Below, piece by piece: positions 40,323 to 50,169 of a DNA stretch of 64,000 nt (positions within the stretch are counted from its first letter, which is position 1; the number at the start of each line of letters is the position of its first letter). This stretch comes from Lewinellaceae bacterium (lineage in GTDB: Bacteria > Bacteroidota > Bacteroidia > Chitinophagales > Saprospiraceae): contig JACJYN010000002.1 of NCBI GenBank assembly GCA_020636095.1, positions 1,178,001 to 1,242,000 of the forward strand, read 5' to 3'. The position numbers and the translations under genes are program-made. Under the pieces are notes generated by a model. The model had not been told where the DNA came from. It ran no database searches and was given only the letters and a program-made list of their open reading frames with translations.

Positions 40323-42482
40323 ATGCGAACAATAGCCGTCCTGCTTGTATCAATGGCAGGCGTATGCCCCCTTTATACTCAGGCGCCGTTGTATCAGACG
40401 GCCGAGCATATATCCTTCTTCCGCCAGGGGCGGGAGCTGCCTTACGCCCTGTCCGGAGGGTTGGAGGCGCCTCAATTTAACGGCATTCAACTCAATGGCG
40501 ATAACTTGACGGACCTGCTCATTTTTGACCGCGTAGGGGCAAAAGCGCTGCCCTTCATCGCTATTCAAACGCCGGAAGGTATCCGCTATGACTATGCGCC
40601 CTCCTACGAATCGGCCCTGCCTCCCCTCAACCAAATGGCTAAAGTAATTGACCTCAACTGCGATGGGCTGGCCGACCTGCTGACCACCGAAGAGCTAAGC
40701 AGCGCCGCCGATGTAGCCCTGAAGGCCTACCTGCGGCAGCCTACCGCCGATGGCAGCCTGTCTTTTCAGGCCGAGCGTTTACAGTTGTACAACGGCCTCA
40801 ACGACACCCTCATCCGCATCCATGCTTTCGACCTGCCTGCTATCGCCGACATCAATGGAGATGATCTGCCCGACCTGCTATACATCCCGCAGGGAGGAAT
40901 CCATATTCAGTATTATGAAAACATATCGATGGAGGCAGGCGGCTGTGGCAGCCTTGCCTTTGAACTGCGGGATGACTGCTGGGGCCAGGTGACTTACACC
41001 TTAGGAGGCGACTTTGATCTGTATTCCTGCGAACCTGGCCGCGTTCCCCACCTCTCGGGCTGCGCCGGCTCCGCCATGCTCCTCTTTGACGATGATGCCG
41101 ATGGCGACCAGGACTTGCTGTTCAGCGGCATTTACGATTTTCATATCCAGCTGTTGACAAATGGCGGGAATACTCAACTGGCGGAACTGAGCAGCTCTTC
41201 CACCGACTGGCTCTTCGGCGGGCAACCCCTGTCTGAGTTTCCGGCGCCCTTCCTGCTAAATCAGCAGGGGGACGGCAGCACCGGCCTGGTGGTGGCCACC
41301 AACCGAATCAACGGGGCCGGCTACAGCCCCAATGGAAACCATATATACCATTTCCTCAGAGACGATGGAGATGGCAGCTGGAACCTCCAGTCCAACCAAT
41401 TTATGATAAAAGATATGATTGACCACGGCTTCCGGTCCAGCCCGGCGGTTTGGGATGTCAACGAGGATGGCCTGCCGGACCTGCTGATCGCCTACAATTC
41501 GGCGCATCCCATTTACGGCTATACTTCCCGGATCGCCCTCTACCTCAATACCGGGGCCGCCGAGGAGCCGGCTTTCACGTTGAGTACCGAAGATTTTGGC
41601 AACCTGGGTATTTACAACCTCAAGGCTATTCACCCCGCCATCGGCGACCTCACCGGCGATGGCATTCCGGAGCTGGTCCTGGGGCTCGAAGATGGCCGGC
41701 TGCAGGCCTACACCAACAGCCAGAGCACGTTGAGCAACTATTTCCCAATGGACCCCAGCCTATTGGCCGAGGCGGCCCTGTATGGCTACGCCCGCCCGCA
41801 ACTGATCGATATAGATGAGAATGGGACGCTCGACCTGCTCTGCGGCGCCCGCAACGGCGCCATGGCGCTGATCGAAAATACAGGGACGCCCTCGGCGCCG
41901 CAATTCATTCTGAGGGAAGATACCCTCGGCGGGGTACTGCCGGAAGGCTACTTCCAGGAATGCAGCCCCTTTTTTCTGAAACAGGAAAACGGCGATTACC
42001 TCATTTATTACGGCCAGCGGGATGGCCGGGCCAGCCTGTACCGCGGCCGGCTCGATGAAGATTTTACCTTGGTCACCAGCCAGCTTGGAGCCATTGATGT
42101 TGGAGAACGGGCCACCCTGGCGCTCCATGACCTAAACGCCGATGGGACGCCGGAACTGATCATGGGCAATATGAGAGGAGGTATTGAAATTTTTGAGGCC
42201 AGCCTGCTTACCCCGACGGCTGAGCCTGCAAACAAGCAACTTTCGGCGAAAGCCATTCCCAATCCCGCCTGTGAAGCAACCAGGATCGAAGTGAAGGGCC
42301 TCAAGGGGCAGGCAGCACTGCTGCTCTTCGATGCTACCGGCAGGTTGGTGCGCAACGAAAAAACAGAAGGGGCTCACTCCCCTTACCTGCTTAACCTACA
42401 CGGCCTGGAGGCAGGCCTTTATTTTTACCGCATCCAAGCCGCCGGCCAGACCGCTGGCGGAAAATTAATCATCATCAAATAA
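40323..42482 (+). CDS. FG-GAP/VCBS-repeat protein with T9SS type A sorting domain
   Basis: A 719-residue secreted protein. The signal peptide ends near residue 20 (VSMAGVCPLYTQA). Several FG-GAP/VCBS beta-propeller units with Ca2+-type loops follow, for example IDLNCDGLADLL, ADINGDDLPDLLY, WDVNEDGLPDLLIAYN, IDIDENGTLDLLCG and LNADGTPELIMGN. It closes with a type A sorting domain (KAIPNPACEATRIEV, then LFDATGRLVRN, LEAGLYFYRIQAAG). The start at 40323 (MRTIAVLLVSMAG) restores a signal peptide. Such propellers often mediate binding to cells or surfaces. It ends 6 nt before the 1868-residue repeat protein, so the two are one operon. Confidence 0.9.
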   Translation: MRTIAVLLVSMAGVCPLYTQAPLYQTAEHISFFRQGRELPYALSGGLEAPQFNGIQLNGDNLTDLLIFDRVGAKALPFIAIQTPEGIRYDYAPSYESALPPLNQMAKVIDLNCDGLADLLTTEELSSAADVALKAYLRQPTADGSLSFQAERLQLYNGLNDTLIRIHAFDLPAIADINGDDLPDLLYIPQGGIHIQYYENISMEAGGCGSLAFELRDDCWGQVTYTLGGDFDLYSCEPGRVPHLSGCAGSAMLLFDDDADGDQDLLFSGIYDFHIQLLTNGGNTQLAELSSSSTDWLFGGQPLSEFPAPFLLNQQGDGSTGLVVATNRINGAGYSPNGNHIYHFLRDDGDGSWNLQSNQFMIKDMIDHGFRSSPAVWDVNEDGLPDLLIAYNSAHPIYGYTSRIALYLNTGAAEEPAFTLSTEDFGNLGIYNLKAIHPAIGDLTGDGIPELVLGLEDGRLQAYTNSQSTLSNYFPMDPSLLAEAALYGYARPQLIDIDENGTLDLLCGARNGAMALIENTGTPSAPQFILREDTLGGVLPEGYFQECSPFFLKQENGDYLIYYGQRDGRASLYRGRLDEDFTLVTSQLGAIDVGERATLALHDLNADGTPELIMGNMRGGIEIFEASLLTPTAEPANKQLSAKAIPNPACEATRIEVKGLKGQAALLLFDATGRLVRNEKTEGAHSPYLLNLHGLEAGLYFYRIQAAGQTAGGKLIIIK

Positions 42483-42488
42483 ACCCCG

Positions 42489-45400
42489 ATGGGAAAACTT
42501 TACACTACGATTTTCAGCCTGTTTCTAAGTTCTATAGCCCTCCCGGTGATCGGCCTGGCCTGTGACGGCTCGGGTTATGTCATCAACAGCCTTACGGATA
42601 ATAATGACGGTACTTTTACCATTAATATGACCATCCATATTGCCGGCGGCGATTATTCCGGCGGCATTCTCGGCGGCACCCAGGGTTTTTATTTTACGAC
42701 GGCCACGCCCATTGTCAGCGTGACGCCCCCAAGCCTGACCAGCCTGAACGGCGCCACTTTTAATGCCTCTATATCCGGCAATACTGTTACCTGGGGGACG
42801 CCCGGCAGCGGGCCCTTTTTCGTCAACAGCAATGAGCCCACCCAAACTTTTAATGTAACAGTGGTGGTTAACGGCTTCCCTCCCAACTGGAACGGGGGCG
42901 GTATGGAAAATAATGCCTGCCCGGGCGGCGCAGGCACCAACAACCCTTCCCCCGGCTACTCCGGCGCCTTCTGCCTGCCTCCTTCCGTCAGCATTGCTCC
43001 GGCATCGGTGAGTGCCTGCGCCGGCGAACCCATCACGCTGACCGCCATCGCTTCCCCGGGGACGTCCGTTACCTGGTCAAACGGAATGACCGGCTCTTCG
43101 ATCACTTTTCCCGCTAATAACTCCGGTACCGTGACCGGTACCGTGTCCAATGGCTGCGGGTCTGATTCTGAAACGGTGACGATCAATGTGACGCCCCTGC
43201 CTACCGTCGCCCCTATACCCGGCCTGGACCTCTGCGAAGGTGAACTGATCACCCTGAGTGCTCAAACGCAGAATGCCGATATGGTCGCGTGGTCCAACGG
43301 TTTTGTGGGCAACCCCATTGTCTTTTCTCCCACCACCAGCCAGGTGCTGACGGTGTCCGCCTCCAGCCAGTGCGGGACAGCCACCGAGAACATCAACATC
43401 AATGTAACGCCACTGCCCCTGTTGTTCGTTATCCAGGGCGACCAAAGTATCTGCCAGGGCCAGGTTGTTACATTGGAGGTTCTGGTGGAAAATGCCGACA
43501 ATTTTTTCTGGAATACCGGCCCGACTTCTCCCTCGATCATGGTGAGCCCCGGCCAAACCCAGGTATTTACCGCCACTGCTTCCAATCAGTGCCAAACCCT
43601 CCAGGAGAACATCATTGTCGATGTGTTGCCCCTGCCGCAAATAGACGTCATTCAGGGCGATCAGTCTATCTGTATTGGTGAAAGCGTTACGCTGGAAGTT
43701 TTTACCCAGGATGCTCAGGATGTATTCTGGTCGAACGGCGCCAGCGGAAGCACCCAAACTTTCTCCCCCACACAAAGCGGTACTTACACCGTGACCGCCA
43801 ACAACGACTGCGGGGTTGTTGAGGAAGAGATCGATGTTGTGGTGTCCACCGGGCCCGCCCTGGAAGTCATCGACGGCAACCAGGCCATCTGCCAGGGAGA
43901 AAGCGCCACGCTCACGGTATCCCCCGAGGGCGCCGACGCCATCGTATGGTCTAACGGAAGTACGGACACCACCATTACCGTCAGCCCGGGCCAGTCGGAA
44001 GATTTTACCGTCAGCCTTACCAATATTTGTGGCACGACAGACACCACCTTTACCATCGATATTCTGGAGAGCCCCTCCATCGAGGTGCTGCAGGGCGACC
44101 AGGAAATTTGTATCGGCGACAGCGCCACCCTGGAGATAACGGCCGGCTTGGCTAGTTCCCTGGAGTGGAGCACCGGGCTGATGGATTCTACCGCACTCAC
44201 CGTCCTGCCAACCCAGACGACGAGCTATGAGGTACTGGCCGCCAACAGCTGCGGCCAGGCGGACACCAGCTTCACCATTACGGTCAACCCCCTGCCTACT
44301 GTCGATATCATCGATGGCGGCCAGACGATCTGCACCGGCCAGAGCGCTACCCTCTCTGTTGAAACGGCCAATGAGGACGCCCTCTCCTGGAGCAACGGTG
44401 CTACGGATACCCTCATCACGGTGAGCCCCGGCCAAACCGAGGCCTTCACCGCCTCCGTTTCCAATGCCTGCGGAACAGATAGTGAGGTAATTACCGTCAC
44501 GGTAAACCCCACCTACGACACGAACCTGGAACTGCAGGCCTGCTCCGGTACTGCCGTCACCTACAACAATACCAGCCTGCAAGCCGGCGATAGCCAGAGC
44601 TTTATGCTGGCAACCGTTGAGGGCTGCGATTCGGTGGTTCATGTATCGGTCATCGAGTTGCCCACTTATGAGGCCAGCCTACAGTTGGAAGCCTGCACCG
44701 GCAGCACGGTTGTCTACGAAAATACCACACTCAATCCCGGCGACAGCCAAAGCTTCACGCTGATGACTCAGAATGGTTGCGACTCGGTAGTGAATGTATC
44801 GGTAATGGAGCTGATGCCGGTAGAAGAAGACCTGGAACTACAGACCTGCCCCAATTCCACCCTCTTGTACAACGGCACGGAGCTGGCGCCCGGCGATAGC
44901 CAGGATTTTGTATTCACCGGCCAGAATGGCTGCGATTCGACGGTACATGTCACGGTAAGCGAGCTGACAGCCTTTACCTCCAGCCTGGAGTTGGAAGCCT
45001 GCACCGGGACGACGGCCAGCTACAACGGCGCCGAGCTCGATCCAGGCGACGCCCAAAGCTTTACCCTTTCTGCCAGCAACGGCTGCGACTCGGTCGTGCA
45101 GGTAACGGTACTCGAATTGCCGGCCTTTGAGTCCGCCTTACAGTTGGAGGCCTGCACCGGAAGTACCGCCACTTTCGATGGCGCCCTGCTCGATCCCGGC
45201 GATACCCAAAGTTTCACCTACATCGCCGCCAACGGCTGCGATTCCACCATAAATGTCACGGTTGCCGAGCTGCCCGTTTTTGCATCCAGCCTGGCCTTGG
45301 AAGCCTGCACCGGGACGACGGCCAGCTACAACGGCGCTGAACTCGATCCGGGTACTGCCCAAAGCTTTACCTTTACCGCTGCCAACGGATGTGATTCCGT

Positions 45401-48095
45401 GGTGAGTGTATCCGTTATCGAGCTGCCCGTCTTTGAATCCAGCCTGGCCCTGGAGGCCTGCCCCGGCACGGTTGTCACCTATAGTGGAACCGACCTGCCG
45501 GCAGGCGCCGCCCAGAGCTTTACGCTTACTGCACTTAATGGCTGCGACTCGGTGGTGAATGTATCCGTCATCGAATTACCGGTCTTTGAATCCAGCCTGG
45601 AGTTCGAAGCCTGCCCTGGCGCCACCGTTGCCTATAATGGCGCTACGCTGCTGGCCGGCGAAAGCCAGCGTTTTACGCTCACCGCCGACAATGGTTGTGA
45701 TTCGATGGTTCAGGTTACGGTGCTCGAATTGACGACTTTCGAATCAGCGTTGCAATTGGAAGCCTGTACCGGCTCTACTGCCTTGTTTGATGGTACGGAA
45801 CTACAGCCGGGTTCGGCCCAAAGTTTCACCTATACGGCCAGCAATGGCTGTGACTCCACCATTCACGTCTCCGTTCTCGAACTACCGGTCTATGATCAGG
45901 AGCTGCAGCTGCAGGCCTGCACCGGCAATACAGTGGCCTACAACGGTATGGAACTGGGCCCTGGCGCAATAGAAACCTTCACTTTTACCAGCCAGGCCGG
46001 CTGCGACTCGGTGGTGCACGTCATGGTGGAAGAAGTGGATATTCTGGAAGAAAGCCTGGAGTTCTTCACCTGCCCGCAGACAACCGTCACCTACGAGGGA
46101 ACGAGCCTCGCGCCGGGCGATACTCAGCAATTCCAGTTTATCTCTCAGAACGGCTGTGATTCTATTGTCACCGTCAGCGTGCTGGCGCTCCCCATCTTTG
46201 AAACCACGCTGGAACTGGAAGCCTGTACCGGCACCACTGTAGCCTATAATGGGCTGGCGCTCAGCCCCGGCGACAGCCAGTCCTTCACCTTCACCGCCGG
46301 CAACGGATGCGATTCCATCGTTAATGTGAGCGTCATGGAATTGCAGGTTTTCGAAAGCGAGCTGGAGCTGCAGGCCTGCCCGGGAGAACAGGCCAGCTAC
46401 AACGGTACTTTCCTGCCGGCAGGAGAAAGTCAGGATTTCACGCTCAACGCCCAAAACGGATGCGACTCTATTGTCCACGTCTCCGTTCTGGAACTACCCA
46501 CCTACGAGCAGGGCCTACCCCTACAGGCCTGCCTGGGCACGACCCTTACCTACAATGGGGCCACCCTGGCCCCGGGCGACAGCCAGAGCTTCCTGCTGGC
46601 CAGCCAGTTTGGCTGTGACTCCGTGGTCAATGTAAGTGTAGAAGGTGTCGAGATTTTCGAAACGGAGCTGGAGTTGCAGGCCTGCTCGGGAAGTTCAGTG
46701 CCCTATAACGGAACCAGCCTCCTGGCTGGCGAGCAGCAGGACTTTACTTTCACCTCCCAGATTGGCTGTGATTCCATTGTGACCGTTTCCGTACTCGAAC
46801 TGCCCACCTATGAGCAGGAGCTGGAATTGCAAACCTGCGAAGGCGCCACCACCACCTACAACGGCGTCACCCTGGCGCCGGGTGAAGAGCATGACTTTCT
46901 GCTTACTACCGCCGGCGGATGCGACTCCCTCATTCACGCGTATGTCCTGGGAGTCGAAAATATTCTGACCAACGAAAGCCGGACGATCTGCCAGGGAGAC
47001 TCCAGCCTTATTTTCGGCGTTTATCAGGGCCAGCCCGGGCCTTACAGCGCCGTTTTCACTTCCGCCAACGGCTGCGATTCCACCCATACGGTTATGTTGG
47101 CTACGACTCCCCTGCCCCAGCCGGTGGCGGAGATACAGGCCAGTTGCCCTGACAAAAACAACGGCGTCATCAATCTACAGGTAAGTGGCGGCGCCGCCCC
47201 CTATACCTTCAGCTGGAACGACGGCGCCTTTACGCCCGGGCGGTCGGAGCTGGCGCCCGGTAACTATACGGTTGTCACCACCGATGCCCGGGGCTGCCGG
47301 CAGGCCCTCTCCACTACAGTGCCGGAGCGAAGCCTGGAAGTAGAGATCGAAACCAAAGACATTAGTTGCTTTGGACGTAAAGACGGCCTGATCACACTCC
47401 AGAGTGATGGTGCAAATATTACGTACCAGTTGAACGGCGGCCCGCTACAGTCCCTGGGATTCTTTTCTTCCCTGGAAGCCGGCCAGTATCTGGCCCGGGC
47501 GGAAGACAGCTACGGCTGCCGTTATGAATTAGGCGCGCTGCTCATCGAGGAGCCCGGGCAACTGCTGGTGAGGTTACCCCCGGATACGACCATCCAACTC
47601 GGCAAGCCGATCCGGATTCAGGCGCTCACAAATCAGGGCGGCGACCTGTCCTTTGGGTGGAACCCCAGCCAGGATCTCGATTGTGACGATTGCGACAGCC
47701 CGGTGGCCAGCCCTCCTTACAGCATCCGCTACGAAGTCACCGTTCGGGACTCCAACGGATGTGTCGCCGAAGACGACATCATGATCTTCGTCAACCGGAA
47801 ACGCAATGTGTACATCCCCTCCGCCTTTAGCCCCAATGGTGACGGCAAAAATGACCGCTTCTACATCTTCGGGGATGAAACAGTGGTGCAAATCCGTTCC
47901 TTCCAAATCTTCAACCGCTGGGGGGAACCCGTTTATGAGATTTACGGATTTCCGCCCAATGACCCTGCCTTTGGCTGGGATGGCGCTTTCCGGGGAGAAC
48001 CCATGAACCCGGCGGTATTCGCCTACGTAGCGGAAGTGGAGTTTTCGGATGGCGAAGTGGCGTTGTTTAAGGGGGATGTGACGTTGGCAAAGTAG
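42489..48095 (+). CDS. Giant T9SS type B adhesin-like protein with 51-residue Cys repeats
   Basis: A 1868-residue secreted protein. A signal peptide (1 to about 23) and a unique N-terminal domain come first. From about residue 165 to 674 there are seven Ig/PKD-like units of about 77 residues, each opening like VIDGNQAICQGESATL. From residue 675 come 16 tandem 51-residue repeats (consensus LELxACxGTxxxYNGxxLxPGDxQSFTLTAxNGCDSVVxVxVxEL), each with two Cys, plus a diverged one. Two SprB-like units (about 1545-1690, GVINLQVSGGAAPYTFSWN) precede a CHU_C / gliding-motility-type type B sorting domain (VYIPSAFSPNGDGKNDRFYIF, shown in part; ends LFKGDVTLAK). It is likely a surface adhesin or motility-related protein. 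Confidence 0.9.
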   Translation: MGKLYTTIFSLFLSSIALPVIGLACDGSGYVINSLTDNNDGTFTINMTIHIAGGDYSGGILGGTQGFYFTTATPIVSVTPPSLTSLNGATFNASISGNTVTWGTPGSGPFFVNSNEPTQTFNVTVVVNGFPPNWNGGGMENNACPGGAGTNNPSPGYSGAFCLPPSVSIAPASVSACAGEPITLTAIASPGTSVTWSNGMTGSSITFPANNSGTVTGTVSNGCGSDSETVTINVTPLPTVAPIPGLDLCEGELITLSAQTQNADMVAWSNGFVGNPIVFSPTTSQVLTVSASSQCGTATENININVTPLPLLFVIQGDQSICQGQVVTLEVLVENADNFFWNTGPTSPSIMVSPGQTQVFTATASNQCQTLQENIIVDVLPLPQIDVIQGDQSICIGESVTLEVFTQDAQDVFWSNGASGSTQTFSPTQSGTYTVTANNDCGVVEEEIDVVVSTGPALEVIDGNQAICQGESATLTVSPEGADAIVWSNGSTDTTITVSPGQSEDFTVSLTNICGTTDTTFTIDILESPSIEVLQGDQEICIGDSATLEITAGLASSLEWSTGLMDSTALTVLPTQTTSYEVLAANSCGQADTSFTITVNPLPTVDIIDGGQTICTGQSATLSVETANEDALSWSNGATDTLITVSPGQTEAFTASVSNACGTDSEVITVTVNPTYDTNLELQACSGTAVTYNNTSLQAGDSQSFMLATVEGCDSVVHVSVIELPTYEASLQLEACTGSTVVYENTTLNPGDSQSFTLMTQNGCDSVVNVSVMELMPVEEDLELQTCPNSTLLYNGTELAPGDSQDFVFTGQNGCDSTVHVTVSELTAFTSSLELEACTGTTASYNGAELDPGDAQSFTLSASNGCDSVVQVTVLELPAFESALQLEACTGSTATFDGALLDPGDTQSFTYIAANGCDSTINVTVAELPVFASSLALEACTGTTASYNGAELDPGTAQSFTFTAANGCDSVVSVSVIELPVFESSLALEACPGTVVTYSGTDLPAGAAQSFTLTALNGCDSVVNVSVIELPVFESSLEFEACPGATVAYNGATLLAGESQRFTLTADNGCDSMVQVTVLELTTFESALQLEACTGSTALFDGTELQPGSAQSFTYTASNGCDSTIHVSVLELPVYDQELQLQACTGNTVAYNGMELGPGAIETFTFTSQAGCDSVVHVMVEEVDILEESLEFFTCPQTTVTYEGTSLAPGDTQQFQFISQNGCDSIVTVSVLALPIFETTLELEACTGTTVAYNGLALSPGDSQSFTFTAGNGCDSIVNVSVMELQVFESELELQACPGEQASYNGTFLPAGESQDFTLNAQNGCDSIVHVSVLELPTYEQGLPLQACLGTTLTYNGATLAPGDSQSFLLASQFGCDSVVNVSVEGVEIFETELELQACSGSSVPYNGTSLLAGEQQDFTFTSQIGCDSIVTVSVLELPTYEQELELQTCEGATTTYNGVTLAPGEEHDFLLTTAGGCDSLIHAYVLGVENILTNESRTICQGDSSLIFGVYQGQPGPYSAVFTSANGCDSTHTVMLATTPLPQPVAEIQASCPDKNNGVINLQVSGGAAPYTFSWNDGAFTPGRSELAPGNYTVVTTDARGCRQALSTTVPERSLEVEIETKDISCFGRKDGLITLQSDGANITYQLNGGPLQSLGFFSSLEAGQYLARAEDSYGCRYELGALLIEEPGQLLVRLPPDTTIQLGKPIRIQALTNQGGDLSFGWNPSQDLDCDDCDSPVASPPYSIRYEVTVRDSNGCVAEDDIMIFVNRKRNVYIPSAFSPNGDGKNDRFYIFGDETVVQIRSFQIFNRWGEPVYEIYGFPPNDPAFGWDGAFRGEPMNPAVFAYVAEVEFSDGEVALFKGDVTLAK
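44511..46959 (+). repeat. 16 tandem 153-bp coding repeats
   Basis: Sixteen consecutive units, most of 51 codons, encode the two-Cys repeats of the 1868-residue protein; a seventeenth diverged unit follows. Units are about half identical at protein level and differ more in DNA, so the array is not newly made. Each carries GCDS near codon 38. Confidence 0.85.
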
Positions 48096-48141
48096 GGCTA
48101 CACCGCCCGCTGAAGCCATCGGCGAAGGCGGGTAGGCCCTA
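48093..48141. terminator. GC-rich hairpin overlapping the giant gene stop
   Basis: TAGGG-CTAC-CCGCC and its inverse (GGCGG-GTAG-GCCCTA) surround a 19-nt centre containing CTGAAGCCATCGGCGAAG. The left arm includes the TAG stop of the 1868-residue protein gene. No T tract follows, so it is a possible terminator or a repeat. Confidence 0.4.
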
Positions 48142-48154
48142 TTGCTATTGGCTT

Positions 48155-48262
48155 CTATACCGGATAACTCTTCACGGCTATCCAAACGAGCAGAAAAAGG
48201 GAGGCCAATACCAGCCAAAAACGAATATCTCTAAACACGGAAGATGTTTTCTCATGGATCAT
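48155..48262 (-). CDS. Possible 35-residue single-pass membrane peptide
   Basis: A short frame starting at the ATG at 48262 encodes MIHEKTSSVFRDIRF, a hydrophobic helix (WLVLASLFLLVWIAV) and a KSYPV tail. The charged N-terminus, single helix and stop are what a real small membrane protein would show, but there is no recognised homologue here, no ribosome site and no partner gene. The nearest same-strand gene is pyrD, 646 nt upstream. It could be chance. Confidence 0.35.
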   Translation of the reverse strand: MIHEKTSSVFRDIRFWLVLASLFLLVWIAVKSYPV

Positions 48263-48692
48263 GCTTATTAAGTTGTACGTAATTAGTAGAAACAGGATTA
48301 CAACTATACTCGCGGCACGTTTTCACAAAGTGGAAATTTGGCGCGCGTCAGTATACCATAAAGCAATGGCGTTACTATTCGTGGGGATTTCTCCATGGTT
48401 AATCGCCGGATGGGGCCCATAACGAGCCTTTTCACCTGGCGGTGAATGGTCAGAGAGTATCCGTTGAATGAAACACTTCTGGCGTCATTTGCCTTATATC
48501 CTTTATACTACCAAAAAAGATGCCATAGCGTTTTTTGTTAATATGACAATAGCCGTAGGTTAAGCCTGTCCCGCCAATTTCATTTGGCGCCGGAGACGAT
48601 ACACGGATGCTCTTTCTTGTTGCTTGATCATGTATTTTGGGCCCAAATGATTTTGGGAACCTGGGATGGTGTCTTTGGATTACGTCTTCGAA
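48263..48692. other. Gene-poor stretch, no convincing gene
   Basis: About 430 nt between the possible small peptide and the palindromic element. A weak GTTGT...ACAAC hairpin is at 48274-48307. An open 89-residue frame on the minus strand (48450-48719) has no recognisable domain and runs into the palindrome, so I treat it as remnant or chance. Composition is less G+C-rich than the flanking genes, which suggests decayed or acquired DNA. Confidence 0.5.
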
Positions 48693-48844
48693 GGGGTTGT
48701 GTAAAAAGGGATAGGACACTGATCCATTAGGATAAATTAAGGTTTTTTAGGATCGTAAACCTTGGTGGGAGTGATCTTAACGAATCCTGACAAATCTTAA
48801 TGAATCAGTGTACGATCATGCCGAGGGGCTTTTTGCACAACCCC
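48693..48844. mobile_element. Second palindromic (MITE-like) element
   Basis: Outer arms GGGGTTGTGTAAAAAG (48693-48708) and CTTTTTGCACAACCCC (48829-48844) match at 15 of 16 positions. Inside, CACTGATCCATTAGGAT (48717-48733) and ATCTTAATGAATCAGTG (48794-48810) match at 15 of 17, and AAGGTTT/AAACCTT (48739-48745/48757-48763) form a further stem. It encodes no plausible protein. No clear target duplication is visible. The structure is unlike the element at 711-877. Confidence 0.6.
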
Positions 48845-48907
48845 CAGCCGGGGCGTGCGCCTGAATGGCGGCCGCAAGCACCTCCGTTAGTCGTTGGGGA
48901 TTTAAAA

Positions 48908-49975
48908 TCACAGCGCCAGCGCCTTTTTGATGCGCTTTACCAACCCCGGCCCTTCGTAAACCAGGCCGGTATACACCTGCACCAGCGAGGCGCCGGCGCG
49001 GATTTTATCGAGCGCGTCTTCCGGGCTGCCAATGCCGCCTACCCCAATGATGACCAGTTCACTGGATCGCTCCTTTAAGTAGCGGATGACTTCGGTAGAA
49101 CGTTGTTTGACGGGCTGCCCGCTCAGGCCGCCGGCGCCGATGTGCTCCACCTCGGCGGCGGGCGTGGCCAGGCCGGCGCGGCTGATGGTCGTATTGGTGG
49201 CGATCACTCCGTCGATGCCGGTGCTTTCCACAATGCCGACGATATCGTCAAGCTGCCCATCGGTGAGGTCGGGAGCAATCTTGAGCAGGATGGGCCGGGG
49301 GATGGGCTTTTGGCGGTTGATGGCCTGGAGCCGGTTCAGGAGTCTGGACAACGGCTCTTTGTCCTGTAGGCCGCGCAGGCCAGGCGTATTAGGCGAGCTG
49401 ACGTTGACGGCAAAGTAATCGACATAGGGATAGAGCGCCTCGAAGCAGCGGGCGTAGTCCTCTTCCGCTTCCTCATTGAGCGTCGCCTTGTTTTTGCCGA
49501 TGTTGCCGCCGATGATGAGGCCTTGGGGCTTACCCTTTTTCAGGCGCTCCACCAACGCTTCCACTCCTTCGTTGTTGAAGCCCATGCGGTTGATGAGGGC
49601 TTCGTCCTGCGGGAGGCGGAAAAGGCGGGGCAAGGGGTTCCCATTCTGTCCTTTAGGCGTGACGGTGCCTACTTCGATAAAACCAAAGCCCAGGCTGGCC
49701 ATGGCGCGGAAGTGCCGTCCGTCCTTGTCGAAGCCGGCAGCCAGGCCGACCGGGTTGTCGAAGGTAAGGCCAAAGAGCTGGCGGCGGAGGCTTGGCTGTT
49801 CGAAACGGTACATCCTTCTAAAGAGGTAGCTGACTCCGGGAATGGCCAGTGTGAGCTTGAGCAAAAAAAGCGTGAAGTGGTGCGCCCGCTCGGGCGATAA
49901 GAGGAAGAAAAAAGGCTTGAGGAGAGTCTTGTACACTTTTTGGTGTAAATGTAGGAATTTGGGATGAAGGGGCAA
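48908..49975 (-). CDS. pyrD: Dihydroorotate dehydrogenase (quinone), class 2
   Basis: A 355-residue FMN enzyme that oxidises dihydroorotate to orotate in pyrimidine synthesis, passing electrons to quinone at the membrane. The N-terminal extension (FFFLLSPERAHHFTLFLLKL) is the class 2 membrane-binding tract. FMN and substrate motifs: NPVGLAAGFDKDG, VGTVTPKGQNGNPLPRLFRL (in part), GFNNEGVEAL, and the catalytic Ser in FAVNVSSPNTPGLRGLQ. Later DGVIATNTTISRAG and VGGIGSPEDALDKIRAGASL bind the FMN phosphate. The start at 49975 is the only in-frame ATG; GTG at 49936 is an alternative. It follows the two-component genes on the same strand after a terminator. Confidence 0.95.
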   Translation of the reverse strand: MPLHPKFLHLHQKVYKTLLKPFFFLLSPERAHHFTLFLLKLTLAIPGVSYLFRRMYRFEQPSLRRQLFGLTFDNPVGLAAGFDKDGRHFRAMASLGFGFIEVGTVTPKGQNGNPLPRLFRLPQDEALINRMGFNNEGVEALVERLKKGKPQGLIIGGNIGKNKATLNEEAEEDYARCFEALYPYVDYFAVNVSSPNTPGLRGLQDKEPLSRLLNRLQAINRQKPIPRPILLKIAPDLTDGQLDDIVGIVESTGIDGVIATNTTISRAGLATPAAEVEHIGAGGLSGQPVKQRSTEVIRYLKERSSELVIIGVGGIGSPEDALDKIRAGASLVQVYTGLVYEGPGLVKRIKKALAL

Positions 49976-49990
49976 AAAACCAAAAAAAAA

Positions 49991-50016
49991 GGCCAGGTAG
50001 AATTGCCTACCCAGCC
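49991..50016 (-). terminator. Rho-independent terminator upstream of pyrD
   Basis: On the minus strand GGCTGGGTAG, a 6-nt loop and CTACCTGGCC form a stem with two inner mismatches, followed directly by a long run of T (TTTTTTTTTGG). It ends transcription arriving from the response-regulator gene and lies 16 nt before pyrD. Confidence 0.75.
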
Positions 50017-50169
50017 GGAATCATAATCCCAAAAACTATTCTTATGTATATTCCCTGATGAGGGAAGAACTTGTCGGAATACATTTATAGGACAAATATA
50101 CTTATTTGATTTTTCTATACAAAAAAATATTCGTCCTTAAATACAAAAACATTAAAAAAAGTTAACCCA

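Noticed and set aside
43077..44642. 521-residue minus-strand frame inside the 1868-residue gene
   Set aside because: Shadow of Ig-like repeats; composition and lack of domain features do not support it.
48450..48719. 89-residue minus-strand frame in the gene-poor island
   Set aside because: No recognised domain, and its 5' end lies in the palindromic element, so it is probably remnant or chance.
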